Positions 23,380-24,212 of a stretch of 24,212 nt of DNA are shown here, in pieces (position 1 is the first letter of the stretch; each line of letters opens with the position of its first letter). A program made the position numbers and the translations under genes. The notes under the pieces are model-generated. The model did no database searches. It saw nothing but the letters and a program-made list of their open reading frames with translations, and was not told the DNA's origin. Origin of the DNA: CAVZLD01 sp964522605 (lineage in GTDB: Bacteria > Planctomycetota > Planctomycetia > Pirellulales > Pirellulaceae); NCBI GenBank assembly GCA_964522605.1, contig CAZFWV010000069.1, positions 1-24,212 on the forward strand, written 5' to 3'.

Positions 23380-23467
23380 TAGGACGGATTGGTAATCCGT
23401 CTCACTTACTTGTAGGGCGGATTGGTAATCCGTCCCTCTTGTAAGACGGATTGCCAATCCGTCCTAC
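23380..23467. repeat. three-unit GACGGATT palindrome cluster
   Basis: Three units each contain GACGGATT-GGT-AATCCGTC or a close variant: 23380-23402, 23412-23434 and 23445-23467. The first and third form a 23-bp inverted repeat with one mismatch, so the cluster can fold either as three small hairpins or one large one. It starts 3 bp after the zinc-ribbon stop and ends about 36 bp before the next gene. Confidence 0.93.
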
Positions 23468-23487
23468 GAAGAAAACTCTGCCGTGAT

Positions 23488-23496
23488 GGGGAGGAG
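23488..23496 (+). promoter_or_regulatory. ribosome-binding site of the beta-helix gene
   Basis: GGGGAGGAG lies 7 bp before the ATG at 23504 and supports this start for a gene whose stop is outside the window. Confidence 0.75.
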
Positions 23497-23503
23497 TCTC
23501 AGA

Positions 23504-24212
23504 ATGGGAAGCGATCAGGCTTTGACTCGCCGAAAGTGGTTCAGGAATACCGCGGCTTCACTCGCAGGATGCGGCTTTACTGGATCCTGGATGCGAATCG
23601 CTCGCGCAGCAGCCCCACCGCCGACAACGAATCCGACCCGCCCGCTGGGACTTGGATGGACGGAACGGATCGCATGGGGTCGTGTCGTTGACTTGACACA
23701 AGTCGACGGTGACACGTGGGAGACGAAGCTGCAGCAGGCCCAGCGACAGTTGCTAAGTCGGGGCGGTGGCGTCGTCTATTTTCCTCCCGGAGAATATGTC
23801 TTTCGCGAATCGATCACGATCCACGATGGAATTATTCTTCGCGGAGCTGAACCGGCGGATAGCGACGTGCTGCGCGACAGCTATGCACCTCTGTCCCGCT
23901 TAGAGTTCCCGAAGTATGAGCCGACTTTATCGGGCAACGGCACATCGATCGACACGGCATTCAAGGGGATCTACCTGGCCGATCCGGCGGGTGATTCCAA
24001 CTGCGGTATCGTCAATTTGGCAATCAATCGCGCGCATGTCCATCTGAATGAGGCTGAAGGCCACCGCTGCGGAGCGAACCGCCTTGTGTTCGGCTGTCTG
24101 ATGACGAATGCCGCCGTCGCCGATCCAAGAATCCCGGACGCTTCGATCGGTCAGCATGCCTGGCAGCGATTCACGAAATGGCACTTCGCTGCGATTCACG
24201 TGATGTCCGCCG
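23504..24212 (+). CDS. Tat-exported parallel beta-helix protein (partial, 3' end missing)
   Basis: A frame from the ATG at 23504 stays open to the right edge (236 codons, no stop). The translation starts with a twin-arginine signal (Thr-Arg-Arg-Lys-Trp-Phe-Arg at residues 8-14) and an Ala-rich segment ending in Ala-Arg-Ala-Ala-Ala. The mature part has Ala-x-Gly-Gly-Gly-Val-Val-Tyr-Phe-Pro-Pro-Gly-Glu-Tyr-like residues (Arg-Gly-Gly-Gly-Val-Val-Tyr-Phe-Pro-Pro-Gly, about 86-96). These are the opening signature of the pectate-lyase/GH28-type right-handed beta-helix. Ile-Thr-Ile-His-Asp-Gly-Ile-Ile-Leu-Arg-Gly-Ala follows. Substrate and catalytic residues would lie beyond the edge. The strong ribosome-binding site fixes the start. 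It would be secreted and act on a polysaccharide, matching the sulfatase and propeller genes. Confidence 0.85.
   Translation, partial: MGSDQALTRRKWFRNTAASLAGCGFTGSWMRIARAAAPPPTTNPTRPLGLGWTERIAWGRVVDLTQVDGDTWETKLQQAQRQLLSRGGGVVYFPPGEYVFRESITIHDGIILRGAEPADSDVLRDSYAPLSRLEFPKYEPTLSGNGTSIDTAFKGIYLADPAGDSNCGIVNLAINRAHVHLNEAEGHRCGANRLVFGCLMTNAAVADPRIPDASIGQHAWQRFTKWHFAAIHVMSA

Noticed and set aside
23380..23467. CRISPR array or intrinsic terminator
   Set aside because: Spacing between units is only about 10 bp and there is no U-tract; the units are palindromes of a dispersed repeat family.

Overview
The window looks like chromosomal DNA of a planctomycete (Planctomycetota, probably order Planctomycetales). 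This is inferred from family content. It carries a DUF1559 prepilin-like protein with a type IV pilin N-terminus, a DUF1080 (3-keto-disaccharide hydrolase family) protein, an arylsulfatase with a C-x-P-x-R site, a Tat-exported Gfo/Idh/MocA oxidoreductase, a PmoA/DUF6807 protein, FG-GAP and PQQ-like propellers and a HEAT-repeat protein. No rRNA, tRNA, CRISPR array, transposase or phage gene was seen.

Layout. Positions 335-5968 hold five minus-strand genes: hpt (5968-5438), a GT4 glycosyltransferase (5197-3851), glgC (3373-2117), an arylamine N-acetyltransferase-like protein (1959-1117) and a DUF4416 protein (886-335). A plus-strand alpha/beta hydrolase follows (6183-6944). Positions 7049-12206 form a catabolic block. 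A sugar isomerase-like TIM barrel and a DUF1080 protein sit 11 bp apart on the minus strand. They are divergent from a Gfo/Idh/MocA oxidoreductase and a sulfatase on the plus strand. Positions 12333-15926 carry two small membrane proteins and a large membrane-anchored PQQ-like propeller on the minus strand, divergent from a DUF1559 protein (16054-17049). A lipoprotein (17485-18045) and a HEAT-repeat protein (19190-18201) converge. Then come a seven-repeat FG-GAP propeller and a PmoA/DUF6807 protein whose frames overlap by 4 bp (19849-22157), a triple zinc-ribbon protein (22669-23376) and a Tat-exported beta-helix protein that runs off the right edge (23504-24212).

Function. The central and right parts fit handling of sulfated or modified plant or algal polysaccharides by exported enzymes. 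The isomerase, DUF1080 and Gfo/Idh set is consistent with an oxidise-then-cleave (3-keto-glycoside) route. The left part is intracellular housekeeping: purine salvage, ADP-glucose synthesis and glycosyl transfer.

The most unusual material is not coding. Most larger gaps right of position 6945 carry palindromes from at least seven sequence families. Many are palindromes nested inside larger palindromes, and several families recur in the window. In addition, the glycosyltransferase carries an in-frame 204-bp insertion bounded by copies of a 9-bp word that also occurs twice inside it.
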